Assembly: GCA_040437565.1 (NCBI GenBank) | Contig: JBDOQK010000002.1 | Location: 496,001-560,000, forward strand | Reading direction: 5' to 3' | Length of the DNA stretch: 64,000 nt | DNA from: Albugo candida | Taxonomy: Eukaryota; Oomycota; Peronosporomycetes; Albuginales | Part shown: positions 55,709 through 64,000 of the stretch, piece after piece | Position numbering within the stretch: position 1 is the stretch's first letter | Layout of the letters: the number at the start of each line of letters is the position of its first letter | Position numbers and translations under genes: made by a program | Notes under the pieces: generated by a model | The model's input: the letters and a program-made list of their open reading frames with translations, nothing else | Told to the model about the DNA's origin: nothing | The model's database searches: none

Positions 55709-58558
55709 TTATTTTGTAATTACCCGAACTCCTAACGCTGTGATATTATGAATATCCTTCGTGCTGGGCTGCCGGATAAACATCATGTTGAGGGGTATTT
55801 TCATGTGATGAGACAAATACTGCACGACATCTGGATATAATAGTCCATTCGTAAGCATGCTGCCGCTTATTTGTACGCTGATAAAATCGATCGTGAGCTT
55901 CGGGTACATCAGATCAAACATTGCGACCATTTCGCGGAAGTCTTGCAATCGTCCCGCGAGAACCCGTACATCTTTAATTCTTGAATTTTCTGAAGGGGAA
56001 TCGGGTACTTCAGGACAAATGTGGACAATACGTAATGTGTGTGTTTGTTCATTGCGTCGGACATACAAGACTGCCTTGTTGATGATAGATAGATCAGGAT
56101 ACTTGCAGTAGAAAACGATCGGAGGAGAATGAATTGTTCGTAGTACTCGAACGATTGTCTGGCCGCCTTTTGCTCCTGTTCTTTCGATATTGGCGTGCGT
56201 TGTTAGCCGACCACAAATTGAGCTTGGTGAGTAGCTTTCTGTGGATGGACAAATTCGTTGCAATGCAAACAAAAGAACGCGGAGGAGGAACGTTCGATCT
56301 AGCATGATGAAAACAATAGCTGCGAAAACGATAAAGTAGATCGAAAAATACGTCAAAATTGCAGGATCTCCCAACAAGTTTCCACATAATCCAACCAAAA
56401 CCATACAGAAGCCAAAGATACAATTCCACCATGGTGCGGAGATATCACGTGGAATATTCTCCCGCTTGAGCTTTAGTAGCATGCATCCGAAAGCGAACAG
56501 CGCCATGACACCGAGGAAGGCAAACGTGAAGACACCTGCGAGAATGGTGGCATCAGCATTGAGTAAGAGGACCAGACTGGACTGCAATACAAAGAATGAA
56601 ATGATTATGTTGTGATTAGTATGACGATAAGAATTCTCATGCGTGAAAAACTCTGGAAGAACTCGATCATAGGCTAGTCGACGAGCCAAGCCAGTGATGC
56701 CAACGTAAGAGGTTAATACTCCTCCGGCCAAGACAATAAAGGCATCCAAGGAGACCCAAGTAGAAAGAAACTTGCCTCCGCATTCTTCAGCCATTAATGC
56801 CAAAACCACATCTTTATTCGAAATGATGCCACCAGCTCCACCCAATGGAAGCACGGCCAATGCCAAACACGAGAGAGTGAAATTGAAAACAGTTGCAAAC
56901 AGCCACATATTTCGTAATGTTTTACGAAAGACACCTGGTTGTTGCTGTTCAATAAATTGCGCGGAAGTCTCGAAACCGGTGATGCCAAGCATCGCTGAGC
57001 TGTACCCGAAAAAGATAGCGGTCCAGAAGTTACCTTGAAACATCGTTCCGGCGATGTCTATGGAAGGATATGCAGTATTCACGTTATCCCAAAAAATACC
57101 CGGAGTTTTTGTAATGACATGTTTGGCACATATCACACTCAAAAGTGTTAATGTGACAACATGAAAACAAAAGATGAGAAGAGCAATCAAAGCACTTTCT
57201 CCAATACCGACAATTGAAATCCCGGCGAAAAATGATAAGAGGAGAATCGTACTCCAAACGATGGAGACCTCCACTTGCGTATTGAGATACTGCACCGCAC
57301 TAGTCGCAGAGACAACTCCAGTCGCCAAGTATGATATAATGCCAAGTGTTGCGGCTATAGCAGCCGTTCGCTTAGAAGTCGTGTTGAGTAAAACATTGTA
57401 CGACCCACCATTTAGNNNNNNNNNNNNNNNNNNNNNNNNNNNNNNNNNNNNNNNNNNNNNNNNNNNNNNNNNNNNNNNNNNNNNNNNNNNNNNNNNNNNN
57501 NNNNNNNNNNNNNNNTTACGAAAGACACCTGGTTGTTGCTGTTCAATAAATTGCGCGGAAGTCTCGAAACCGGTGATGCCAAGCATCGCTGAGCTGTACC
57601 CGAAAAAGATAGCGGTCCAGAAGTTACCTTGAAACATCGTTCCGGCGATGTCTATGGAAGGATATGCAGTATTCACGTTATCCCAAAAAATACCCGGAGT
57701 TTTTGTAATGACATGTTTGGCACATATCACACTCAAAAGTGTTAATGTGACAACATGAAAACAAAAGATGAGAAGAGCAATCAAAGCACTTTCTCCAATA
57801 CCGACAATTGAAATCCCGGCGAAAAATGATAAGAGGAGAATCGTACTCCAAACGATGGAGACCTCCACTTGCGTATTGAGATACTGCACCGCACTAGTCG
57901 CAGAGACAACTCCAGTCGCCAAGTATGATATAATGCCAAGTGTTGCGGCTATAGCAGCCGTTCGCTTAGAAGTCGTGTTGAGTAAAACATTGTACGACCC
58001 ACCATTTAGAGGTATCGCCGTAACAGCTTCTTCATAAATATAGCGGAAAAAATATAAAACTACGGACACCAAAAGCTGTGCTATTGGCATCAGCTTGCCG
58101 GACTTTGAAGCAACGATTCCACTCGAGTACAGTACGCTTGCTAAGATGTCGTTTCCACAAATTGCAGTTGAAGGCCATTCCGATAGACTGTGAGTCAATT
58201 TTTGCTGCTTCTTTTGATCTTCGCAGTACTCCTGTATCTCATGACCAGATAGATAAATATCTTGAGCAGTTCCAGCAGGAGGGTACATCCAAAGCGGTAC
58301 GAGAGAAGTAGAGCCTTCTTTGCGTACAGTTTCGAAAGGTTCAAAGCGAGCTCTTATCTTAAAATTGCGAATATCTGACGATTTGGACGTCCCGGAGGGA
58401 TTAGAGGCATTTTTTTCACAACGGTGTCGCAGGTTGCCATTTTCGGATTTGTCTGGTGAAGAAAGCAGCTCGACACACAGCTCTTCCATCGGACGGCGTC
58501 GCGTATTGTACTCTGCAAATATGTTCGACCCGTGTGGGCGAGATGACGCCTTCGTCAT
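55709..58558 (-). CDS. APC-superfamily amino acid permease
   Basis: With gap 11 collapsed (55709-57415 joined to 58010-58558) it has 751 residues from an ATG. A soluble N-terminus of about 120 residues precedes a 12-segment APC core: GNDILASVLYSSGIVASKSG (helix 1 substrate loop), YEEAVTAIPLNGGSYNVLLN (helix 3 consensus), GYSSAMLGITGFETSAQFIE (helix 6) and GVLTSYVGITGLARRLAYDR. The last 190 residues form a soluble alpha/beta domain (VFYCKYPDLSIINKAVLYV, LTIDFISVQISG) of the kind attached to some APC transporters. It probably imports amino acids or polyamines; substrate is not predictable. Confidence 0.9.
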   Translation of the reverse strand: MTKASSRPHGSNIFAEYNTRRRPMEELCVELLSSPDKSENGNLRHRCEKNASNPSGTSKSSDIRNFKIRARFEPFETVRKEGSTSLVPLWMYPPAGTAQDIYLSGHEIQEYCEDQKKQQKLTHSLSEWPSTAICGNDILASVLYSSGIVASKSGKLMPIAQLLVSVVLYFFRYIYEEAVTAIPLNGGSYNVLLNTTSKRTAAIAATLGIISYLATGVVSATSAVQYLNTQVEVSIVWSTILLLSFFAGISIVGIGESALIALLIFCFHVVTLTLLSVICAKHVITKTPGIFWDNVNTAYPSIDIAGTMFQGNFWTAIFFGYSSAMLGITGFETSAQFIEQQQPGVFRXXXXXXXXXXXXXXXXXXXXXXXXXXXXXXXXXXLNGGSYNVLLNTTSKRTAAIAATLGIISYLATGVVSATSAVQYLNTQVEVSIVWSTILLLSFFAGISIVGIGESALIALLIFCFHVVTLTLLSVICAKHVITKTPGIFWDNVNTAYPSIDIAGTMFQGNFWTAIFFGYSSAMLGITGFETSAQFIEQQQPGVFRKTLRNMWLFATVFNFTLSCLALAVLPLGGAGGIISNKDVVLALMAEECGGKFLSTWVSLDAFIVLAGGVLTSYVGITGLARRLAYDRVLPEFFTHENSYRHTNHNIIISFFVLQSSLVLLLNADATILAGVFTFAFLGVMALFAFGCMLLKLKRENIPRDISAPWWNCIFGFCMVLVGLCGNLLGDPAILTYFSIYFIVFAAIVFIMLDRTFLLRVLLFALQRICPSTESYSPSSICGRLTTHANIERTGAKGGQTIVRVLRTIHSPPIVFYCKYPDLSIINKAVLYVRRNEQTHTLRIVHICPEVPDSPSENSRIKDVRVLAGRLQDFREMVAMFDLMYPKLTIDFISVQISGSMLTNGLLYPDVVQYLSHHMKIPLNMMFIRQPSTKDIHNITALGVRVITK
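56922..58009. repeat. Direct repeat around a 100-N gap (gap 11)
   Basis: Bases 56922-57415 equal 57516-58009 (494 bases) with N at 57416-57515. The apparent doubled transporter helices are an artefact. Confidence 0.95.
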
Positions 58559-58943
58559 GTAATCGATCTCGTCTCACTGGTCAGACTGTATGACAAAGTA
58601 AGCGACTCGATCATGCTATCTTTAATTGGAATTCATAGATGCGCCGCTTCTAAGTCCAATTTATATTGCAGCATATGCGAGATTGGGCTATGTTCGCATT
58701 NNNNNNNNNNNNNNNNNNNNNNNNNNNNNNNNNNNNNNNNNNNNNNNNNNNNNNNNNNNNNNNNNNNNNNNNNNNNNNNNNNNNNNNNNNNNNNNNNNNN
58801 TGTAATCGATCTCGTCTCACTGGTCAGACTGTATGACAAAGTAAGCGACTCGATCATGCTATCTTTGATTGGAATTTATAGATGCGCCGCTTCTAAGTCC
58901 AATTTATATTGCAGCATATGCGAGATTGGGCTATGTTCGCATT
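58558..58943. repeat. Direct repeat around a 100-N gap (gap 12)
   Basis: Bases 58558-58700 match 58801-58943 (143 bases) with N at 58701-58800. Two differences: A58624 against G58867 and C58634 against T58877. Confidence 0.92.
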
Positions 58944-59920
58944 TGGTGACAAGAACAAGGTCAGTTTGAAGTAAAGGTTCCATTAAAAGACCAAACCGGC
59001 AATTATCCTGTGCTTTACGCAATGCACACTCCGACTTGTAGTCATATTGTTTAGTGATTGAGTCAAGATATCAAAAGAGGTCTTGTTACCGAAAATTTAC
59101 GCTTTGTCATGCTGTACCGTTCCGTTTGATTTCGGAGCGGCTGGTATCTTTTTGATGAATGTATCTACTTCTCGCTGAAACCCCTCTCAATTCATCTGCT
59201 CATACTTGGCAGATCAACGTAGTATCTTGCCCCGCAGCATTCATATATCGAGCGGAGGGCTTGTCACGCTACTAGATGGCATGCCTTCCTCTCAAAACAG
59301 TGCAAGATAAGAAGTACTACCCGCTGAAGACATATAGCGAATCACATGACCCTGCTTGACAACCGAGATCTGGTATTTCCTCGATCGAAATGAGCTTTTC
59401 TTGGCCAAGATCTGGCTCCAGACACCGACGAAGCGCTGATATAGTAAATATAGTGAAGTACTTCGTGCTCCACTACTGATGGTAGCATAGACGCTTAAGG
59501 CCGAACGCAGGAATTTGATTGATAGACTTTTTTGGGAATATTGGTTTGTCAAATCCCACCAGATCTTGTATAGGGCGCAATCATTACGAAGAAATTTGCT
59601 TTCTTATGTAATAGCGTGCATTATAGAGAATATGGTGCAGTCGCGTCAATTATGGACATTTGCGTGTACAGGGCTTTTGGTTGACACCACCACCTTTTAT
59701 TTAAGTAATCGATGACGTACTACGATATAAAACTTGTATTTGTGTTTAAATACACATTTAGATTCAGACACGACGCCATTAAGGTGGTTTCTAGCTTCTA
59801 TGAGATCATGACCCACATTACTTAAACGCAATCAAGAGTGGTCAGAAGCCCACCGCTGACCTTGTATTGCTACCAATACGACGGCGACAGCGACCGGAAA
59901 TAAATACCAGTGTAACGAGT
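58944..59920. other. Intergenic upstream of the permease
   Basis: About 1 kb without a supported gene; the first part with the gap-12 region is the presumed permease promoter. A minus-strand frame of 86 codons at 59292-59552 has no secure identity. Confidence 0.4.
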
Positions 59921-60238
59921 CTAGTCGAAATTCACTTGACCTGTGACGATGTCTCCTAACCAAAACACTAGATCATTCCATGGAATATCTTCGGTCATTG
60001 GTTCCCGGAGTGGTTCGGTCATACTGGGAGGAAAATCCACGGAGGGCATACTGTAGTGGTCACCATATTCTGCACAAGATGAGCTGTCTCGATGGCGTTG
60101 CGTTAGTCCAGGTGTGGGCTCATACATGCTGGTCGAGTCCACGTAATCTGAATTAGACGGTTCAGTAAGTCCATTTGCTGCTGCATCTATTCGATTAGTT
60201 TCCTTCTTCGTCACTGTTGCGCAATATGTACTACACAT
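59921..60238 (-). CDS. Possible small acidic protein, 105 residues
   Basis: From the ATG at 60238 the frame encodes a Ser/Pro/Glu-rich peptide with an N-terminal MCSTYCATVTKKE and a C-terminal PWNDLVFWLGDIVTGQVNFD. The acidic, aromatic end recalls the tail of the Cys/His nuclear protein at 32350-33045, hinting at a regulator, but nothing more supports it. The frame continues upstream to 60367 without a stop. Short enough to be chance. Confidence 0.35.
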   Translation of the reverse strand: MCSTYCATVTKKETNRIDAAANGLTEPSNSDYVDSTSMYEPTPGLTQRHRDSSSCAEYGDHYSMPSVDFPPSMTEPLREPMTEDIPWNDLVFWLGDIVTGQVNFD

Positions 60239-60838
60239 TTTGATGTTTGCAGAGATGAGATGTCTTGTGTGAGAATAAAAAAATGAGCAGGTGCAGAAGA
60301 AAAGTTCTACTTTGATCTTGTGACTCTTACATCGTTGAATCACTGCGACTTTGTATCGGTACGACAAAATCAGCGAAAAAAAAGAGACCGTTTACGCTGA
60401 ACTGGCATTACAATCTTTTTTTACCGCAGCGACAGTACGGATCCAGCTGTGCGAGAGAAATGTAGCCCTCTTGCATGTATAATGCGGTGCGACTCGATCG
60501 ACTTTTGAGTGTAAGTGTCCCGGCCACTACCCTATATATACAACGTAGGTAAAATACCTTTCTCCTATGTGACCTGCCTGTGACAGCCAAAAAATCGTAT
60601 ACAGCCGTTGCTAGACGTTACTTACTTACACCGTCGAAAATTCAAATCCAAATATGGGAAGGGCCAGGTCTGCTGGTTTTATTATCACCAATCAAGCTTC
60701 GGCATATGAGGGTTTAAAGTTGTGTACAGGCTCAACCCTCCTATTCGTGATGAGATACACTAGGGGAGACAGGAGAGACGAAAGTCCCTGAGCCATTTTT
60801 CGTCGAGCCTTTTTATTATCGTGTAATTTAATTAAACA
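60239..60838. other. Intergenic, no gene seen
   Basis: 600 bases between the possible small acidic ORF and gap 13. Short frames only; nothing recognised. Confidence 0.4.
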
Positions 60839-61004
60839 GAAAATTTGGATGGCAAAAACAAAACGCTAGCTNNNNNNNNNNNNNNNNNNNNNNNNNNNNN
60901 NNNNNNNNNNNNNNNNNNNNNNNNNNNNNNNNNNNNNNNNNNNNNNNNNNNNNNNNNNNNNNNNNNNNNNNGAAAATTTGGATGGCAAAAACAAAACGCT
61001 AGCT
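60839..61004. repeat. Direct repeat around a 100-N gap (gap 13)
   Basis: Bases 60839-60871 equal 60972-61004 (33 bases) with N at 60872-60971, just downstream of the second coiled-coil gene. Confidence 0.9.
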
Positions 61005-61034
61005 TGTAAAATTGCATCGCTTTTACGTCATATC

Positions 61035-62976
61035 TTATCCGTATAGAAATTGCGTTTCACCCCGAAGGAAGCGACTGACGACACCTCGCACTCCCCTCAT
61101 ACACTCCATTTGTGAGCAATCAGGATTTGACTCTGTTTTTTCCGTAAACGGCTGTTCCGTCGACAGCTGCTCTAGAAAAGGAAAGTAGTTGGTTGAAATT
61201 GGTACCTCTTCAGTCGATTCAGATAATGTTGGACATGTGGTGGAGCCGTCTATACTATCTCTTTTGAGTATCAAGTCTGATACAATCTGCTTGCTGTCCC
61301 GCCGCTTGATGGTAATTGAAACTCCGTGCTTCTCCTTCAATATTGGCACGAGCAGTTGAATAAATCCTGCTGCCACTTCGCTCGGTAATTTATTTAACCT
61401 GAGTGCATTTGTTTCTGCGCTCTTTTGTGTCGTTGCGTGCAGCCAGTCGGCTAGCCGGCTAATTTCCGCCTTGTCCGAAGTCCAATGTTGTATGAGACAC
61501 ATGATGAGAGGCGAATTTAAATCGCTTGGTGGAGCCGGATAGAATGTCTCCTCCACGAACCAGCCCTCGCTGAGCTCATCCGCTAAAGCAACAAGTCGTC
61601 ACAAATGGGTACCATACGTGTATAGAAGGGAGTCGTACAGTTATCATGATCGAATCGAGGGCAAACTAAAGCTTTCATTTGATGCTGTAGTTGCTCTGTC
61701 AACTTTGCAATCTCCTGCTGAGCCACTCGATTACAATCTTCAAGTGCCTTTTGAGACGATTTGGCAGCGTAGTATTGCTGATTTGCTCGTTCGAGAAAAA
61801 GGTCTTTCTTCCGAAATTCTGCAAGCAAATTCTGATACGCTGCCGTATTTAAACCTTCATCAAGATGGTTGTCGACGCCATCGGACCACTCGCTCAGTTG
61901 AGGATCATGCTTAATATACTCGTTGCCGATACCAGAAAATGCTGCGTGTTTTTGCATCTTCAAATCTCGAAGTTCTTTTTCTAAACGAGCATTCGACTCA
62001 AGAAGTTCTGTTCCAAGAGATGCTGGAATGTCATGTTCCTTGTTACACGTGCAATCCGATGAGAACGGTCTAGATTCCGCGATTTGCTATATGCATGAAA
62101 AAGTTATATAAAGTATGTGAGACTTGCATTTTCTTGAATTACCTTGTACATCTGAATCATTGATTGCTGGCTGTTAACTACCTTTTTTGCCTCTTTGAGT
62201 TCATAACGCAGGGACTGATTCAAATCTTGTAATTCTGCGTTTTGGATCTCCAAATTATTTTTCATGCAATTATGAGCGGACAAAGTAACCGAATTCCGTC
62301 GCAATGATTTAGCGTCTTCGAGTGCGTTTTTCAACTGCACCTGCAAAGCCTCAATCTCCTGCGCGCTTTTCTTCCATTTCTTGTTCAATTCAAGGTATTC
62401 CAGCGCTATCTGTTCCTCTGCATCGGATGTACTGAGGATCATAGCATTAATATCTGAGCGATTCGACCTGGGCTTGTCCACACAAGAATGGTTATCAGCA
62501 ACTGCCTCGTCGCAACGTTGCTCCAACTTGGCACATTTCTCTTGTACACTTGCCAAATCCTGTCGTAGCCGCTCTTCCTGCTCTACCAATTGCACCACAA
62601 GGGCCGATTTATCTCTAAACGCAAGCTCAAGAGAATTGAGCTCCGTATAACTATGCTTGCGTTCTTCTACAGAATTCTGGATCACTATTTTCTGCTCCTC
62701 CAACTTCTCACACAAAGACATTTTTTCACGTGTCAATACTTCAAGCTGGGCTTGCAACGCGCAATTTTCTGCTTGTAGCTCTTCATTCTTTTCCAAAAGC
62801 AATATGCCTGCTCGAGCAGCACGTTTGAGTTCATCTTCTTCATCAGGTTGTTGATACATTCGACAATCTACTGAATAGAATAAGTGCTTGTGTAGATATA
62901 TATAACCTGATTGAATTGAGTAATTGAGTGTACCTGCTTCAACGAAATTATCGCCAGGGTTACACATTGATACCAT
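61035..62976 (-). CDS. Coiled-coil protein with CC1-box, dynein-adaptor-like (B)
   Basis: Exons (minus): 62934-62976, 62143-62870, 61618-62086, 61035-61582; 1788 bases, 595 residues, phases consistent; the last intron is only 35 bases. Residues 28-47 read ELKRAARAGILLLEKNEELQ, again AAxxG...LLxxNExLQ, aligning position by position with protein A at 51947-54346. A long coiled coil follows to about residue 410, then a helical C-terminal region (LPSEVAAGFIQLLVPILKEK) and a short basic end. A second Met at 62967 is an alternative start. I infer a dynein cargo adaptor. It is divergent from the MTHFS gene with 45 bases between start codons. Confidence 0.72.
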
Positions 62977-63021
62977 GTCTAGGTATCCCCAAGACAAAAT
63001 CTTAATGTTGTAGTAGTCGGA
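62977..63021. promoter_or_regulatory. 45-base gap between divergent start codons
   Basis: The start codons of adaptor B (minus) and the folate enzyme (plus) are only 45 bases apart if the first ATG of each is used, so promoter elements must overlap the 5' coding or leader sequence of one or both genes. Using the later MTHFS Met at 63154 widens it to 177 bases. Confidence 0.4.
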
Positions 63022-63968
63022 ATGTCAAGTTCAATAAATCCCGGAGCTTTTCCGGTGTGCTTTTTCTACTTGCTTCCAATTCCAAAAAAACATCGAATAA
63101 GAACCGGTATTCCACCCGCATACCACCCTCATCTGAGAACTTATTCTATCATCATGATGATGACAAAGCATTCTCTAAGGCGACAGATGGCATCAGCTTT
63201 ACGAGAAATCGGACCAGTTGAAATACAGAATCAGAGTCAATGCATTGCAAATAACATATGCAAAATGTCTATTTTCAGAAAAGCTACTGCAATCTGTGTC
63301 TACTTGAATATGCCGCAAAGCGAAGCTACCACCGATGCTATTTTGGAGTACGCGTTTGAAGCGAAAAAAACAGTTTACGTTCCCAAAATAATTGGAAAAA
63401 ATGCGAAAGATATGGTGATGGTGAAAGTAGTGTCGTTCCAGGATATTGCGACTTTCCCAAAGGTTGTTTGCGATAGTGGAATTACACTTCATCATACTCG
63501 ATACTGTCTGTCTATGATAATGATCGCGTGCATGCTATTGGACAGGACAAGTGGTCTATTCCAGATCCTCATCCATTACTATGTGGAAAAAGGCGCCTAG
63601 ACCCACTAGATTCGTTAGATTTGGACCTAATCATCGTACCAGGAGTAGCGTTTGATCGGACAGGAGCGCGACTCGGCCACGGCAAAGGATACTATGGTAT
63701 GAATTGAGACTTTTGGGTGACTAAAATCCAAATTTTATTTGTGTTATAGATTGCTACTTGCAGCGCTTGAAAGAAACGTATTGTTCAAGCGGTATTTCTG
63801 CACCAAAAACAATCGTACGTTTACGAATCAAGCAAAGATTGATATAATGCTCATACATATTCTCAGGGAATCGGATTTAGTTGTCAACTGCTATCTAATG
63901 TGCCAACAAGTTCACATGATCAACTGCTAGATTACATTGTGACACCCTCAGAAACCATAACTTTGTAG
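63022..63968 (+). CDS. MTHFS: 5-formyltetrahydrofolate cyclo-ligase
   Basis: Converts 5-formyl-THF with ATP to 5,10-methenyl-THF. Exons 63022-63462, 63546-63696, 63750-63814 and 63867-63968 give 252 residues; from the Met at 63154 it is 208, the usual family size, so the first 44 residues may be a targeting leader. Family marks: SLRRQMASALREI, CVYLNMPQSEATTDAIL, VYVPKIIGKNAKDM, DLIIVPGVAFDRTGARLG and the hallmark GHGKGYYD, the last formed across an intron. The final exon has GIGFSCQL and HDQLLDYIVT, also typical. The first intron (83 bases) has a weak GTTGTT donor and is the least certain. Confidence 0.9.
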
Positions 63969-64000
63969 TCTACTTGGATTAGACTCGCGATTTTCACGAT

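Noticed and set aside
57516-58009. Permease with extra duplicated helices
   Set aside because: The duplicated part flanks gap 11; the collapsed protein has the normal APC length.
59292-59552. Faint resemblance to a Ty1/Copia RNase H end
   Set aside because: Only a few scattered matches; no second motif and no terminal repeats.
1-64000. RxLR, CHxC or Crinkler effector genes
   Set aside because: Small secreted-like ORFs were inspected and none carries these motifs in the right place.

Overview
The window looks like a compact nuclear genome segment from a stramenopile, most probably an oomycete. The reasons are: very short introns (34-83 bases, mostly 40-65) that interrupt many genes; genes packed 36-450 bases apart with frequent convergent and divergent pairs; a plant-type two-domain phosphoethanolamine N-methyltransferase; an array of WRKY19-type HGGG zinc repeats; and a family-typical oomycete Cys/His nuclear protein. 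Genus cannot be fixed from the sequence; a small-genome obligate parasite such as Albugo would fit but is inference. I found no tRNA, rRNA or CRISPR, and no convincing RxLR or CHxC effector.

Layout. 1-7.6 kb: MsrA methionine sulfoxide reductase, a SPRY protein, a seven-exon leucine-rich-repeat protein, the LYR-motif complex III assembly factor MZM1/LYRM7 and a possible small secreted peptide. 7.6-16.2 kb: trehalose-6-phosphate synthase divergent from a FYVE-myotubularin phosphatase, then the methyltransferase. 16.6-22.6 kb: a membrane-anchored CLASP/TOG-like protein, a CaMK-type kinase and a ZDHHC4-like palmitoyltransferase whose catalytic cysteine appears to lie on a 5-base micro-exon. 22.6-28.1 kb is gene-poor and holds a broken retroelement scrap. 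28.1-35 kb: a large acidic/basic protein of unknown role and two zinc-binding nuclear proteins, then a gene-poor stretch. 35-41.2 kb: a CHD chromatin remodeller. 41.4-50.7 kb: a polytopic membrane protein with an EF-hand-like tail, a TPR-TMEM33 fusion ending in a CaaX box, a CSC1/OSCA channel and a divergent kinase. 51.9-64 kb: two coiled-coil proteins that each carry a CC1-box-like dynein adaptor motif, a UbiA-fold membrane protein, an APC permease, and 5-formyltetrahydrofolate cyclo-ligase.

Assembly quality matters for reading this window. It holds 13 gaps of exactly 100 N. Every one is flanked by a direct repeat (33-506 bases): the sequence just before the gap is repeated just after it. 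Collapsing the repeats and dropping the Ns restores single open frames in the genes they cut, so the apparent internal duplications are unmerged contig ends, not biology. A few mismatches between copies hint at two haplotypes.

Working links between genes are limited. Lipid and membrane traffic functions recur (myotubularin, choline-head methylation, palmitoylation, dynein adaptors, TMEM33, CSC1), but there is no operon-like cluster and no sign of a single pathway. Exon structures given below were derived by hand from splice signals, reading-frame phase and protein family match; they have no transcript support.
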